Shown: positions 37,743 through 47,331 of the stretch, piece by piece
Numbering within the stretch: position 1 is the first letter of the stretch
Layout: every line of letters starts with the position of its first letter
Assembly (NCBI RefSeq): GCF_013347965.1
Contig: NZ_CP048810.1
Location: forward strand, 2,790,001-2,854,000
Origin: Pseudomonas bijieensis
GTDB taxonomy: Bacteria; Pseudomonadota; Gammaproteobacteria; Pseudomonadales; Pseudomonadaceae
Length of the DNA stretch: 64,000 nt
Reading direction: 5' to 3'
Position numbers and translations under genes: made by a program
The notes under the pieces: generated by a model
Seen by the model: only the letters and a program-made list of their open reading frames with translations
Database searches by the model: none
Told to the model about the DNA's origin: nothing

Positions 37743-39644
37743 TTACATTTCGACCTGCGTTCCCAATTCAATCACCCGGTTCAGCGGCAGATTGAAGAAG
37801 CGCAGATTGCCGTTGGCATTTTTCAGCATGAAGGCGAACAGTATCTCGCGCCAGCGGGCCATACCCTCGAGCTTGGAGGCAATGACGGTCTCGCGGCTGA
37901 GGAAGTAGGTCGTGCGCATCGGACTGAAGTCCAGGTCATCCAGATGGCAAAGCTTGAGCGCCTGCGGGACGTCCGGCTCGTCGGTAAAGCCGAAGTGCAG
38001 GATCACCCGGAAGAACCCTTCGCCATAGGCGTCGACCTCGAAGCGCCGTTGCGGCGGCACCCGGGGGATATCTTCATAGACCACCGTCAGCAGTACGACT
38101 TGCTCATGCAGCACCTGATTGTGCAACAGGTTGTGCAACAACGCGTGGGGCACTGCGTCCGAACGCGCGGTCAGGAACACGGCGGTACCCTGGACACGGT
38201 GAGGGGGCTGCACGCGGATGCTGCTGATGAAGATCGGCAGCGGCAGCGCCCCTTCATCCAGGCGATCCACCAGCAACTGCTTGCCGCGCTTCCAGGTGGT
38301 CATCAGCACGAACAAGGCAATGCCGGCGATGACCGGGAAAGCGCCGCCCTGGATGATCTTCGGCACGTTGGCAGCGAAGTACAGGCCGTCCACCAGCAGG
38401 AAACCGAACAACAGCGGCACCGCCAGAAACGGCGGCCATTTCCACAACAGCAGGATCACCGCGGACACCAGGATCGTGGTCATCAGCATGGTACCGGTCA
38501 CTGCCACGCCGTAGGCCGAGGCCAGCGCGCCGGAAGACTCGAAACCCAGTACCAGCAGCACCACGCCGACCATCAGCGACCAGTTCACCGCACCGATGTA
38601 GATCTGGCCCTGCTCGGCGCTGGAGGTGTGCTGGATGTACATGCGCGGGATATAACCGAGCTGAATCGCCTGACGCGTCAGGGAGAACGCGCCGGAAATC
38701 ACCGCTTGCGAAGCGATCACCGTGGCCAGGGTCGACAGGCCCACCAACGGGATCAGTGCCCAGCTTGGCGCCAGCAGATAGAACGGGTTGCGCGCCGCTT
38801 CCGGGTCACCCAGCAGCAACGCCCCCTGGCCGAAATAATTGAGCACCAGCGCCGGCAACACCAGGATGAACCAAGCCCGGGCGATCGGTTTGCGGCCGAA
38901 GTGGCCCATGTCGGCGTACAGGGCTTCGGCGCCGGTCAGTGCCAGTACCACCGCGCCAAGGATCGCCACACCCATGCCAGGATGGACGACAAAAAAGCGC
39001 ACAGCCCAGGCCGGGTTGATCGCATGCATCACTTCCGGTTGCTGACTGATGCCGTAAACGCCAAGAGCGCCGAGCACCAGGAACCAGGTGACCATGATCG
39101 GGCCAAACAGGATGCCAATCCGTGCGGTACCGTGGCGCTGGATCAGGAACAACCCCACCAGCACCACCAACGACAACGGCACCACCCAGTGATCGATGCC
39201 TTCGAACGCCAGGCCAAGGCCTTCAATTGCCGAGAGTACGGAAATCGCCGGGGTGATCATGCTGTCGCCGTAGAACAGCGCCGCACCGATCAAGCCGCAG
39301 ACCACCAGGAATGTCCGCAGTCGTGCCTTTCCCGCCGCCGCTCGCCGCGCCAGGGCAGTGAGCGCCATGATCCCGCCCTCGCCCTGGTTGTCGGCGCGCA
39401 GGACGAACATCATGTACTTGATCGACACGACCCAGATCAGCGACCAGAAAATCAGCGAGAGAATCCCCAGCACCCCATCGTGATTGACAGGCACGCCATA
39501 GGCACCGGAAAACACTTCCTTGAGGGTGTACAACGGGCTTGTGCCGATATCGCCATAAACCACTCCGACCGCCGCGACCAGCATGCTCAGCGGCTTCGCT
39601 GCCGAATGCTCGGCACCCGCCGCCTGACTACTTGCATGACCCAT
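37743..39644 (-). CDS. kup: Low-affinity potassium transporter Kup
   Basis: 633 residues. [21 protein letters not shown] at the N-terminus is diagnostic for the KUP/HAK family, followed by 12 hydrophobic helices ([52 protein letters not shown]) and a cytoplasmic C-terminal region ending [18 protein letters not shown]. Proton-coupled potassium uptake at the inner membrane. The ATG follows CGGGAGTGTTGG. Confidence 0.95.
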   Translation of the reverse strand: MGHASSQAAGAEHSAAKPLSMLVAAVGVVYGDIGTSPLYTLKEVFSGAYGVPVNHDGVLGILSLIFWSLIWVVSIKYMMFVLRADNQGEGGIMALTALARRAAAGKARLRTFLVVCGLIGAALFYGDSMITPAISVLSAIEGLGLAFEGIDHWVVPLSLVVLVGLFLIQRHGTARIGILFGPIMVTWFLVLGALGVYGISQQPEVMHAINPAWAVRFFVVHPGMGVAILGAVVLALTGAEALYADMGHFGRKPIARAWFILVLPALVLNYFGQGALLLGDPEAARNPFYLLAPSWALIPLVGLSTLATVIASQAVISGAFSLTRQAIQLGYIPRMYIQHTSSAEQGQIYIGAVNWSLMVGVVLLVLGFESSGALASAYGVAVTGTMLMTTILVSAVILLLWKWPPFLAVPLLFGFLLVDGLYFAANVPKIIQGGAFPVIAGIALFVLMTTWKRGKQLLVDRLDEGALPLPIFISSIRVQPPHRVQGTAVFLTARSDAVPHALLHNLLHNQVLHEQVVLLTVVYEDIPRVPPQRRFEVDAYGEGFFRVILHFGFTDEPDVPQALKLCHLDDLDFSPMRTTYFLSRETVIASKLEGMARWREILFAFMLKNANGNLRFFNLPLNRVIELGTQVEM

Positions 39645-39918
39645 CCAACACTCCCGATTCCCAGACCTGTCTTCTTGAACGAAGCACTTTGTTTTGCTGA
39701 AGCAGCATGCGCTGTTTTACGTATTGTTACAGACGTTTCGTTGACTGTAGCAATCGTCAGAACGCAAAGGCGCGAAGCATAGCGCAGCACTCGTCGCATT
39801 TCCCGGTATAAAGCTGGTCAAGTGCGTCGGCCATGGATAGAATTGCGCACTTTTTGATCAGAGGCGCGCCAGGCGCCCTGTCTCGGCAAGAGACGATCCC
39901 CCTACACCGAGGTTAGAC

Positions 39919-41259
39919 ATGTCCACCACTACCGCGCCAGCCAATCCGAAGGTTGGCTTCGTATCCCTGGGTTGCCCGAAGGCTCTGGTCGACTCCGAGC
40001 GCATCCTGACCCAACTGCGCATGGAAGGCTATGATGTAGTGTCCACTTACCAGGACGCCGACGTGGTGGTGGTCAACACCTGCGGCTTCATCGATTCGGC
40101 CAAGGCCGAGTCCCTGGAAGTGATCGGCGAAGCCATCAAGGAAAACGGCAAGGTCATCGTCACCGGCTGCATGGGCGTGGAAGAAGGCAACATCCGCAAC
40201 GTGCACCCGAGCGTGCTGTCTGTAACCGGTCCTCAGCAGTACGAACAGGTGGTCAACGCCGTCCACGAAGTGGTGCCACCGCGCCAGGACCACAACCCGC
40301 TGATCGACCTGGTGCCGCCACAGGGCATCAAGCTAACCCCGCGCCACTATGCCTACCTGAAGATTTCCGAAGGCTGCAACCACAGCTGCAGCTTCTGCAT
40401 CATCCCGTCGATGCGCGGCAAACTGGTGAGCCGCCCGGTGGGCGATGTGCTCGACGAGGCCCAGCGCCTGGTCAAGGCCGGCGTCAAGGAATTGCTGGTG
40501 ATCTCCCAGGACACCAGCGCCTACGGCGTCGACGTGAAGTACCGCACCGGCTTCTGGAACGGCGCGCCGGTGAAAACCCGCATGACCGAACTGTGCGAAG
40601 CCCTCAGCACCCTCGGCGTCTGGGTCCGCCTGCATTACGTCTACCCGTACCCACATGTCGACGAACTGATCCCGCTGATGGCGGCCGGCAAGATCCTGCC
40701 GTACCTGGACATCCCGTTCCAACACGCCAGCCCGAAAGTCCTCAAGGCCATGAAGCGCCCGGCGTTCGAAGACAAGACCCTGGCCCGGATCAAGAACTGG
40801 CGCGAAATCTGCCCGGACCTGATCATCCGTTCGACCTTCATCGTCGGCTTCCCCGGTGAAACCGAAGAAGACTTCCAGTACCTCCTGGACTGGCTGACCG
40901 AAGCCCAACTCGACCGCGTTGGCTGCTTCCAGTATTCCCCTGTCGAAGGCGCACCGGCCAACGACCTGGACCTGGACGTGGTGCCGGACGACGTCAAGCA
41001 GGACCGTTGGGAGCGCTTCATGGCGCACCAGCAGGCCATCAGCTCGGCGCGCCTGCAAATGCGCATCGGCCGTGAAATCGAAGTGCTGGTGGATGAAGTG
41101 GACGAGCAAGGCGCCGTGGGCCGCTGCTTCTTCGACGCGCCGGAAATCGACGGCAACGTCTTCATCGACAACGGCAGCAACCTCAAGCCGGGCGACAAGG
41201 TCTGGTGCAAGGTGACCGACGCCGACGAATACGACTTGTGGGCTGAACAGATCGGTTGA
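39919..41259 (+). CDS. rimO: Ribosomal protein S12 methylthiotransferase RimO
   Basis: 446 residues. UPF0004 N-terminal domain with three cysteines ([32 protein letters not shown]), radical-SAM motif [15 protein letters not shown], and a C-terminal TRAM domain ([31 protein letters not shown]). The S-type triad and the length fit RimO rather than MiaB. It methylthiolates the conserved Asp of S12. A typical Rho-independent terminator and a REP pair follow. Confidence 0.96.
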   Translation: MSTTTAPANPKVGFVSLGCPKALVDSERILTQLRMEGYDVVSTYQDADVVVVNTCGFIDSAKAESLEVIGEAIKENGKVIVTGCMGVEEGNIRNVHPSVLSVTGPQQYEQVVNAVHEVVPPRQDHNPLIDLVPPQGIKLTPRHYAYLKISEGCNHSCSFCIIPSMRGKLVSRPVGDVLDEAQRLVKAGVKELLVISQDTSAYGVDVKYRTGFWNGAPVKTRMTELCEALSTLGVWVRLHYVYPYPHVDELIPLMAAGKILPYLDIPFQHASPKVLKAMKRPAFEDKTLARIKNWREICPDLIIRSTFIVGFPGETEEDFQYLLDWLTEAQLDRVGCFQYSPVEGAPANDLDLDVVPDDVKQDRWERFMAHQQAISSARLQMRIGREIEVLVDEVDEQGAVGRCFFDAPEIDGNVFIDNGSNLKPGDKVWCKVTDADEYDLWAEQIG

Positions 41260-41290
41260 TCTGCCGCGCTTTACAGGCTGCTGCATGACC

Positions 41291-41383
41291 TGTGGGAGCC
41301 GAGCTTGCTCGCGATGGCGGTGTATCAGTCAGCATGAAAGTTGGCTGACACGACGCCATCGCGAGCAAGCTCGGCTCCCCACA
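41291..41383. repeat. REP inverted pair (variant arm)
   Basis: TGTGGGAGCCGAGCTTGCTC and GAGCAAGCTCGGCTCCCCAC; both arms carry extra bases relative to the standard core, and the change is compensated between arms. Confidence 0.82.
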
Positions 41384-41411
41384 GATGCTTTCACAAGCCG
41401 AAAAATTGAAA

Positions 41412-41445
41412 AGCCCTGCCTTGCGACAAGATGCGGGGCTTTTTT
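41412..41445 (+). terminator. Rho-independent terminator downstream of rimO
   Basis: Stem AGCCCTGC/GCGGGGCT with one wobble pair followed by TTTTT. It lies after the REP pair and before the GNAT gene. Confidence 0.8.
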
Positions 41446-41497
41446 ACGGCTATCGTATGAAGAAATCCGGAACATCCAGCACAAGGAACTGACGGGC

Positions 41498-41972
41498 ATG
41501 CGCCAGCATTCGGTCATCCACACCCCCCAAACCCAGCGATTATCAGGAACTGACCCAGGTCTGGGAGGCTTCGGTGCGGGCCACCCATGACTTTCTGCCG
41601 GACAGCTATATCGAGCTGCTGAAAAACCTGGTGCTCACCCGTTACCTCGATGCGGTCATGCTCATCTGCACCCGGGATACTCGCCAGCGAATCACCGGTT
41701 TCGCCGGTGTTGCCGCCGGCAAGATCGAGATGCTCTTCATCGACCCGCAACACCGTGGCCAGGGCCTGGGCAAACAACTGCTGCACTACGCCATGGAACA
41801 CCTGAACGCCGATCAACTGGACGTCAACGAACAGAACCCGCAAGCCCTGGGCTTTTACCTCAAGCAGGGGTTCGAAGTGATTGGGCGCTCGGCACGGGAT
41901 GGCATGAACCAGCCTTATCCACTGCTGCACATGCGCTACAAACAGCCCGACCTGAAGGCCCGACGCGGCTAA
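41498..41972 (+). pseudogene. GNAT acetyltransferase, frameshifted near its start
   Basis: Translation from ATG 41498 gives MRQHSVIHTPQ and then goes wrong; one base fewer in CCCCCCAAA (41523-41531) would let it continue PSDYQELTQVWEASVRATHD into the open frame to the stop at 41970-41972. The acetyl-CoA site is MLFIDPQHRGQGLGKQLLHYAM, followed by LDVNEQNPQALGFYLKQGFEVIGRS, typical of the GNAT superfamily. Intact length would be 157 residues. Substrate unknown. An internal ATG at 41571 could start a shortened protein that still has the acetyl-CoA site. Confidence 0.82.
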
Positions 41973-42054
41973 AAGCCACACGAGGCAAATGGACCCGCGA
42001 TTAACCCGCGCCAGGCAGGTACAATGCCCACCCTCTTTTTGTTACGGCCCTGTC

Positions 42055-42765
42055 ATGACTGACCCGATTCGTCTCTCCAAACGCCTCATCGAACTCGTCG
42101 GCTGCTCCCGTCGGGAGGCTGAGCTGTTCATCGAGGGCGGCTGGGTCACCGTGGATGGCGAAGTGATCGATGAACCGCAGTTCAAGGTCACTACCCAGAA
42201 AGTCGAACTCGATCCCGAGGCCAAGGCCACCGCGCCGGAGCCGGTGACCCTGCTGCTGAACGTCCCGGCAGGCACCGATGTAGACACTGCAATGGCCTCC
42301 CTTGGACCGCAGACCCTGAGCGAAGAACATCGCTTCGGCAAGCGGCCGCTCAAGGGCCACTTCCTGCGCCTGACCGCCAGCGCCGACCTGCAGGCCAACG
42401 CCAGCGGGCTGCTGGTGTTCACCCAGGACTGGAAGATCCTGCGCAAGCTCACCGCCGACGCCGCCAAGATCGAGCAGGAATACGTGGTCGAAGTCGAAGG
42501 CGAGATGGTCGCCCATGGCCTCAATCGCCTGAACCATGGCTTGAGCTACAAGGGCAAGGAACTGCCGGCGGTCAAGGCCAGCTGGCAGAACGAGAACCGC
42601 CTGCGCTTCGCCATGAAAAACCCGCAACCGGGTGTGATCGCACTGTTTTGCCAGGCGGTCGGCCTCAAGGTGGTCGCCATCCGCCGCATCCGCATCGGCG
42701 GCGTGTCCATCGGCAAGGTGCCGCTGGGCCAGTGGCGCTACCTGTCCGCCAAAGAGAAATTCTAA
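42055..42765 (+). CDS. RsuA-family pseudouridine synthase-like protein
   Basis: 236 residues from ATG 42055. An S4 RNA-binding domain (IRLSKRLIELVGCSRREAELFIEGGWVTVDGEVI) is followed by the RsuA/RluB-type catalytic domain, with VSIGKVPLGQWRYLS at the end. The catalytic motif, normally GRLDxxxSGLLV, reads ADLQANASGLLVFTQD: both the Arg and the catalytic Asp are replaced. It may be inactive, or use another residue, and act in RNA binding only. Confidence 0.85.
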   Translation: MTDPIRLSKRLIELVGCSRREAELFIEGGWVTVDGEVIDEPQFKVTTQKVELDPEAKATAPEPVTLLLNVPAGTDVDTAMASLGPQTLSEEHRFGKRPLKGHFLRLTASADLQANASGLLVFTQDWKILRKLTADAAKIEQEYVVEVEGEMVAHGLNRLNHGLSYKGKELPAVKASWQNENRLRFAMKNPQPGVIALFCQAVGLKVVAIRRIRIGGVSIGKVPLGQWRYLSAKEKF

Positions 42766-42822
42766 TTTTCCGGCGCCCCGCAGAGCCGGGGCGCCCATTG
42801 CCGATTGATCAGGACTGCACAC

Positions 42823-43284
42823 ATGATTCACAACGACGTACTGCGCAGCGTGCGCTACATGCTCGACATCAGCGACAAGAAAGTCATCGAGATCATCAAG
42901 CTCGGCGGCCTGGAAGTCTCCCTGGCGGACCTGGCGGGCTACCTCAAGAAAGACGAGGAAGAAGGCTTCGTGTTCTGCCCTGACGAGGTCATGGCGCATT
43001 TTCTCGACGGTCTGGTGATCTTCAAGCGTGGCAAGGACGAAAGTCGTCCGCCGCAGCCGATCGAAGTGCCGGTGACCAATAACATCATCCTCAAGAAACT
43101 GCGGGTGGCCTTCGAACTGAAGGAAGACGACATGCACGCCATCCTCAAGGCCGCCGAGTTCCCGGTGTCCAAGCCGGAGCTGAGCGCGCTGTTCCGCAAA
43201 TTCGGACATACCAACTACCGCCCTTGTGGCGACCAGTTGCTGCGCAACTTCCTCAAGGGCCTGACGCTGCGCGTGCGCGGCTGA
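42823..43284 (+). CDS. DUF1456 family protein (YehS-like)
   Basis: 153 residues from ATG 42823, with AGGA eight to eleven bases before. Two related ~70-residue halves: MIHNDVLRSVRYMLDISDKKVIEIIKLGG and NNIILKKLRVAFELKEDDMHAILKAAEF, each ending in the F-x-x-K-x-E-x-NYRPCGD type region; this is the DUF1456 duplication. Function unknown. The next gene, trmO, starts ten bases after its stop, so the two may be co-transcribed. Confidence 0.88.
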   Translation: MIHNDVLRSVRYMLDISDKKVIEIIKLGGLEVSLADLAGYLKKDEEEGFVFCPDEVMAHFLDGLVIFKRGKDESRPPQPIEVPVTNNIILKKLRVAFELKEDDMHAILKAAEFPVSKPELSALFRKFGHTNYRPCGDQLLRNFLKGLTLRVRG

Positions 43285-43293
43285 TCCCAGCCA

Positions 43294-43992
43294 ATGACCC
43301 ATACCGTCTCCCCCATCGGCTTCGTCCGCTCCTGCTTCAAGGAGAAGTTCGCCATCCCCCGTCAACCACAACTGGCCCCGGCCGCGCGCGGTGTGCTGGA
43401 GCTGGTGGCGCCGTTCGATCAGGGAGATGCGGTGCAAGGGCTGGAGCAGGTCAGTCATGTCTGGCTGCTGTTCCTGTTCCATCAGGCCCTGGAAGACAAG
43501 CCACGGTTGAAGGTTCGTCCACCGCGCCTGGGCGGCAATAAGTCCATGGGCGTATTCGCCACCCGCGCCACCCACCGACCCAACGGCATCGGCCAGTCGG
43601 TGGTGAAGCTGGAACGGGTCGAAGCCGGGCGCCTGTGGATCTCGGGTATCGATTTGCTGGACGGCACGCCAGTGCTGGACATCAAGCCCTACGTGCCCTA
43701 CGCCGACATCATCGACTCGGCGTCCAACGACATTGCCAGCGCCGCGCCTGAGCTGATCCCCGTGCAATGGGCGGACACCGCCCTGCTGCAGGCCCAAGAT
43801 CACGCCACGCGCCTGGAAGAGCCCTTGGTAGCGCTGATTGAACAGTGCCTGGCCCAAGACCCACGCCCGGCGTACCAGATTCCTACAGCCGAGCGGGAAT
43901 ACGGCGCGCAGTTCTGGGACCTGGACGTTCGCTGGCATTACCCACAGCCGGGGGTGATCCGGGTGGTAGAAGTGATTCCGGCGAAATCGTAA
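43294..43992 (+). CDS. trmO: tRNA (N6-threonylcarbamoyladenosine-N6)-methyltransferase TrmO
   Basis: 232 residues. N-terminal VSPIGFVRSCFKEKFAIPRQP, the core VSHVWLLFLFH and GVFATRATHRPNGIGQSVVKLERVE, and DGTPVLDIKPYVPYAD are the conserved SAM-binding and active-site segments of the TsaA/TrmO family. It methylates t6A37 in tRNA-Thr to m6t6A. A strong terminator follows. Confidence 0.95.
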   Translation: MTHTVSPIGFVRSCFKEKFAIPRQPQLAPAARGVLELVAPFDQGDAVQGLEQVSHVWLLFLFHQALEDKPRLKVRPPRLGGNKSMGVFATRATHRPNGIGQSVVKLERVEAGRLWISGIDLLDGTPVLDIKPYVPYADIIDSASNDIASAAPELIPVQWADTALLQAQDHATRLEEPLVALIEQCLAQDPRPAYQIPTAEREYGAQFWDLDVRWHYPQPGVIRVVEVIPAKS

Positions 43993-44009
43993 CCGCCAGA
44001 AACGAAAAA

Positions 44010-44047
44010 GCCCGCGCTGCCTTCTTCAGGTAGCGCGGGCTTTTTTT
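44010..44047 (+). terminator. Rho-independent terminator of trmO
   Basis: 12-bp stem GCCCGCGCTGCC/GGTAGCGCGGGC with TTCTTCA loop followed by TTTTTTT. Confidence 0.92.
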
Positions 44048-44070
44048 GGCTGTCTGGACCGAGTCACGAC

Positions 44071-44168
44071 CATCGCGAGCAGTCTCGCTCCCACATTTGA
44101 TATGCAGTGGACACGAGATTTGTGTTCACACAGGATTCATTGTGGGAGCGAGCCTGCTCGCGATGGCG
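44071..44168. repeat. REP inverted pair
   Basis: CATCGCGAGCAGTCTCGCTC on the left (an imperfect copy lacking two bases of the loop) and TGTGGGAGCGAGCCTGCTCG on the right, between convergent trmO and fpr. Confidence 0.82.
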
Positions 44169-44196
44169 ATCATTCAGCCACCGCAGATGTCGAGGT

Positions 44197-44976
44197 TTAC
44201 TTCTCTACAAACGCCCGCTCGATCAGGTAATCACCTGGCTCGCGCATACGCGGCGAAACGGTCAGGCCGAAGCTGTTGAGCACTTCGCTGGTCTCGTCGA
44301 GCATGCTTGGACTGCCGCACAACATGGCGCGGTCATCCTGCGGGTTGATCGGCGGCAGGCCAATGTCGCGGAACAGCTTGCCACTGCGCATCAGGTCGGT
44401 CAGGCGACCTTCGTTCTCGAACGGTTCGCGCGTCACGGTCGGGTAGTAGATCAGCTTTTCACGCAGCGCTTCGCCGAAGAACTCGTTCTGCGGCAAGTGT
44501 TCGGTGATGAATTCGCGATAGGCGACTTCATTGACGTAACGTACGCCGTGGCACAGGATCACCTTTTCGAAACGCTCGTAGGTTTCCGGATCCTGGATGA
44601 CGCTCATGAACGGCGCCAGGCCAGTGCCGGTGCTGAGCAGGTACAAATGCTTGCCAGGCTTGAGATCGTCCAGCACCAGCGTGCCGGTGGGCTTCTTGCT
44701 GATGATGATCTCGTCGCCTTCCTTCAAGTGCTGCAACTGGGAGGTCAGCGGACCGTCAGGCACCTTGATGCTGAAGAACTCGAGGTGCTCTTCCCAGTTC
44801 GGGCTGGCAATCGAGTAAGCGCGCATGAGCGGGCGGCCGTTGGGCTGTTGCAGGCCGATCATCACGAACTGGCCGTTCTCGAAGCGCAGGCCCGGATCGC
44901 GGGTGCACTTGAAGCTGAACAGAGTGTCGTTCCAGTGATGAACACTGAGGACACGCTCGTGGTTCATGTTGCTCAT
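44197..44976 (-). CDS. fpr: Ferredoxin/flavodoxin-NADP+ reductase
   Basis: 259 residues from ATG 44976 (MSNMNHERVLSVHHWND), preceded by AGGAGTCACC. FAD-binding RAYSIASPNWEEHLEFFSIKV, NADP-binding LYLLSTGTGLAPFMSVI and CHGVRYVNEVAYREF, C-terminal MREPGDYLIERAFVEK as in P. aeruginosa and P. putida Fpr. It balances electrons between NADPH and ferredoxin/flavodoxin under oxidative stress. Divergent from the LysR-type finR, which in P. putida activates fpr. Confidence 0.96.
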   Translation of the reverse strand: MSNMNHERVLSVHHWNDTLFSFKCTRDPGLRFENGQFVMIGLQQPNGRPLMRAYSIASPNWEEHLEFFSIKVPDGPLTSQLQHLKEGDEIIISKKPTGTLVLDDLKPGKHLYLLSTGTGLAPFMSVIQDPETYERFEKVILCHGVRYVNEVAYREFITEHLPQNEFFGEALREKLIYYPTVTREPFENEGRLTDLMRSGKLFRDIGLPPINPQDDRAMLCGSPSMLDETSEVLNSFGLTVSPRMREPGDYLIERAFVEK

Positions 44977-45098
44977 GTACGGTGACTCCTGGGGAATGAT
45001 GCCTGCGTCGTTAATTTGCGCAATTGCATCGCATTCTAATGGCGGCGACAATATCTGTTAAATGGATTATTAAGATAAGGGTTATCGGTTATATCGAT
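44977..45098. promoter_or_regulatory. Divergent fpr/finR promoter region
   Basis: 122 bases, AT-rich, between the two divergent starts. It contains the short palindrome ATATCGATAT at 45091-45100 that overlaps the finR start, and TTATCGGTTATATCGATA, which could serve as a T-N11-A LysR half-site. The exact operator is not claimed. Confidence 0.55.
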
Positions 45099-46025
45099 AT
45101 GCGATTTACTCTTCGTCAACTTCAAGTCTTCGTCGCCGTCGCTCAGCAAGAGAGTGTGTCCCGTGCTGCGGGCCTGCTCAATCTATCGCAGTCGGCCGCC
45201 AGCACCTCCATCACTGAACTGGAGCGCCAATCCAGCTGCCAGTTGTTCGACCGCGCCGGCAAACGCCTGAGCCTCAATGCCCTGGGCAAACAGCTGCTGC
45301 CCCAGGCCGTGGCGCTGCTGGACCAGGCCAAGGAGATCGAAGACCTGCTCAATGGCAAGTCCGGTTTCGGCTCATTGGCGGTCGGCGCCACGCTGACCAT
45401 CGGCAATTACCTGGCGACCCTGCTGATCGGCGGCTTCATGCAGCGCCATCCGGAAAGCCAGGTGAAGCTGCACGTGCAGAACACTGCCAATATCGTGCAC
45501 CAGGTTGCCCACTATGAAATTGATCTGGGTCTAATCGAAGGTGACTGCAGCCATCCGGACATCGAGGTGCAGAGCTGGGTCGAGGACGAACTGGTGGTGT
45601 TCTGCGCCCCCCAACACCCGCTGGCCAAGCGCGGCCAGGCGACCATGGAGGAACTGACCCATGAGGCCTGGATCCTGCGGGAACAGGGTTCCGGCACCCG
45701 CCTGACCTTCGACCAAGCCATGCGCCACCACCGCAGTGCGCTAAACATCCGCCTGGAACTGGAACACACCGAAGCGATCAAGCGCGCCGTGGAGTCCGGC
45801 CTGGGCATTGGCTGCATTTCACGCCTGGCCCTGCGCGACGCCTTCCGCCGCGGCAGCCTCGTCGCGGTGGAAACCCCGGACATGGACCTGGCGCGGCAGT
45901 TTTATTTCATCTGGCATAAACAGAAGTACCAGACCTCGGCCATGCGTGAATTCCTCGAACTGTGCCGAGCGTTCACCGCCGGGGCCCAACGCAGCGACGA
46001 AATCGTGCTACCGGCCATTGCGTGA
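45099..46025 (+). CDS. finR: LysR-type transcriptional regulator FinR
   Basis: 308 residues from ATG 45099. N-terminal winged HTH MRFTLRQLQVFVAVAQQESVSRAAGLLNLSQSAASTSITELE and a C-terminal effector domain of LysR type (GLIEGDCSHPDIEVQSWVEDELVVF). Identified as FinR because of its divergent arrangement with fpr and the matching length; in P. putida FinR activates fpr under superoxide and sulfur-related conditions. An earlier in-frame ATG at 45024 would add 25 poorly conserved residues and overlap the fpr promoter. Confidence 0.88.
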   Translation: MRFTLRQLQVFVAVAQQESVSRAAGLLNLSQSAASTSITELERQSSCQLFDRAGKRLSLNALGKQLLPQAVALLDQAKEIEDLLNGKSGFGSLAVGATLTIGNYLATLLIGGFMQRHPESQVKLHVQNTANIVHQVAHYEIDLGLIEGDCSHPDIEVQSWVEDELVVFCAPQHPLAKRGQATMEELTHEAWILREQGSGTRLTFDQAMRHHRSALNIRLELEHTEAIKRAVESGLGIGCISRLALRDAFRRGSLVAVETPDMDLARQFYFIWHKQKYQTSAMREFLELCRAFTAGAQRSDEIVLPAIA

Positions 46026-46029
46026 GCCG

Positions 46030-46392
46030 CTACAACAGCACCACGCCCCAGACCAACGCGATCATTGTCAGGGCGACGAACTGGGCGGCGCTGCCCATGT
46101 CCTTGGCGTTTTTCGACAATGGGTGCAGTTCCAGGGAGATGCGGTCGATGGCCGCCTCCACCGCCGAGTTGAGCAGCTCCACGATCAATGCCAGCAGACA
46201 CACGGCTATCAGCAGCGCCTGCTCGACACGACTGACGTTCAGGAAGAATGACAACGGAATCAGCACGACGTTGAGCAGCACCAGCTGACGGAAAGCCGCT
46301 TCGCCGACAAAAGCCGCACGCAGTCCGTCCAAGGAATAGCCGGAGGCGTTGAGGATGCGTTTCAGGCCGGTCTGGCCTTTAAAAGGTGACAT
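46030..46392 (-). CDS. dgkA: Diacylglycerol kinase
   Basis: 120 residues with three membrane helices and the family signature IVELLNSAVEAAIDRIS followed by KNAKDMGSAAQFVALT. MSPFKGQTGLKRILNASGYSLDGLRAAF is the amphipathic N-terminus. Phosphorylates diacylglycerol released by membrane-derived oligosaccharide synthesis. Convergent with finR; the erdR gene lies upstream on the same strand. Confidence 0.94.
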   Translation of the reverse strand: MSPFKGQTGLKRILNASGYSLDGLRAAFVGEAAFRQLVLLNVVLIPLSFFLNVSRVEQALLIAVCLLALIVELLNSAVEAAIDRISLELHPLSKNAKDMGSAAQFVALTMIALVWGVVLL

Positions 46393-46464
46393 AGAGTGGG
46401 CAACTGATCGAAAAGGAGTGGAGAAACTAATTCAAACCCGGTCAAAAAAGCGTGAATCAGAACA

Positions 46465-47118
46465 CTAAGCCTGCGGTGAAATTGACTCAAGTTGTTGCAA
46501 CAGCAAGGCTGCCTGGGTCCGGGTGCGCACGTTCAGCTTACGAAAGATCGCCGTGACGTGGGCCTTGATGGTGGCCTCCGACACGTTCAGCTCATAGGCA
46601 ATCTGCTTGTTCAGCAGGCCTTCGCAGACCATGGTCAACACCCGAAACTGCTGCGGCGTGAGGCTGGCCAGCCCCTCGCTGGCGGCCTTGGCTTCCTCGG
46701 ACACGCTCACTGCTTCGAACGCCTGGGGCGGCCAGCAGACATCGCCGTCCAGGACCGCTTTCACAGCCTTCTGGATCATCTCCAGGGAACTGGACTTGGG
46801 TATGAAGCCACTGGCACCGAACTCCCGGGCCTTGACCATCACCGAGGCTTCTTCCTGGGCCGAGACCATGACCACGGGGATCTGCGGGTATTGGCCGCGC
46901 AACAGCACCAGCCCGGAAAACCCATAGGCACCGGGCATGTTCAGATCCAGCAGCACCAGGTCCCAATCGGCCTTCGCCGTCAGCTGGACCTCCAGTTCCG
47001 CGATACTGGCCACCTCCGTCAACCGGACAGCCGGGCCAAGGCCCAGGGTCACTGCCTGATGCAACGCGCTGCGAAAGAGCGGGTGGTCATCGGCAATCAG
47101 GATTTCGTATGTGGCCAT
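46465..47118 (-). CDS. erdR: LuxR-type response regulator ErdR
   Basis: 217 residues from ATG 47118 (MATYEILIADDHPLFRS). Receiver domain with acidic pocket DD and phospho-acceptor Asp in VLLDLNMPGAYG; C-terminal NarL-type HTH LTPQQFRVLTMVCEGLLNKQIAYELNVSEATIKAHVTAI. Same position and neighbours (dgkA, DTW-domain gene) as ErdR/PA3604 of P. aeruginosa, which controls ethanol and acetate metabolism. An upstream in-frame start exists but lacks a ribosome site. Confidence 0.88.
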   Translation of the reverse strand: MATYEILIADDHPLFRSALHQAVTLGLGPAVRLTEVASIAELEVQLTAKADWDLVLLDLNMPGAYGFSGLVLLRGQYPQIPVVMVSAQEEASVMVKAREFGASGFIPKSSSLEMIQKAVKAVLDGDVCWPPQAFEAVSVSEEAKAASEGLASLTPQQFRVLTMVCEGLLNKQIAYELNVSEATIKAHVTAIFRKLNVRTRTQAALLLQQLESISPQA

Positions 47119-47331
47119 TTTTCCAATGATCCTGTTTTTAATGGCAGGCCCGATGCATTCGCGCCTCGCCAAGACAACTCAAGACACCGCCATGCAGCGG
47201 CATCCACAGGGGCACGTTCAACGCCAAACATGGCGTTTCAAACATCGGCTGCACCCGGGTCGGCGCCAAGCATGCCCAGCGAAGCCGGGGTGGTCAAGCA
47301 GCACGGCCGCCCCTGTGTCCAGTATGGGCCA

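Noticed and set aside
37545..39782. 745-codon plus-strand frame opposite to kup
   Set aside because: Antisense shadow; Gln/His/Arg-rich composition typical of the complement of GC-rich coding sequence.
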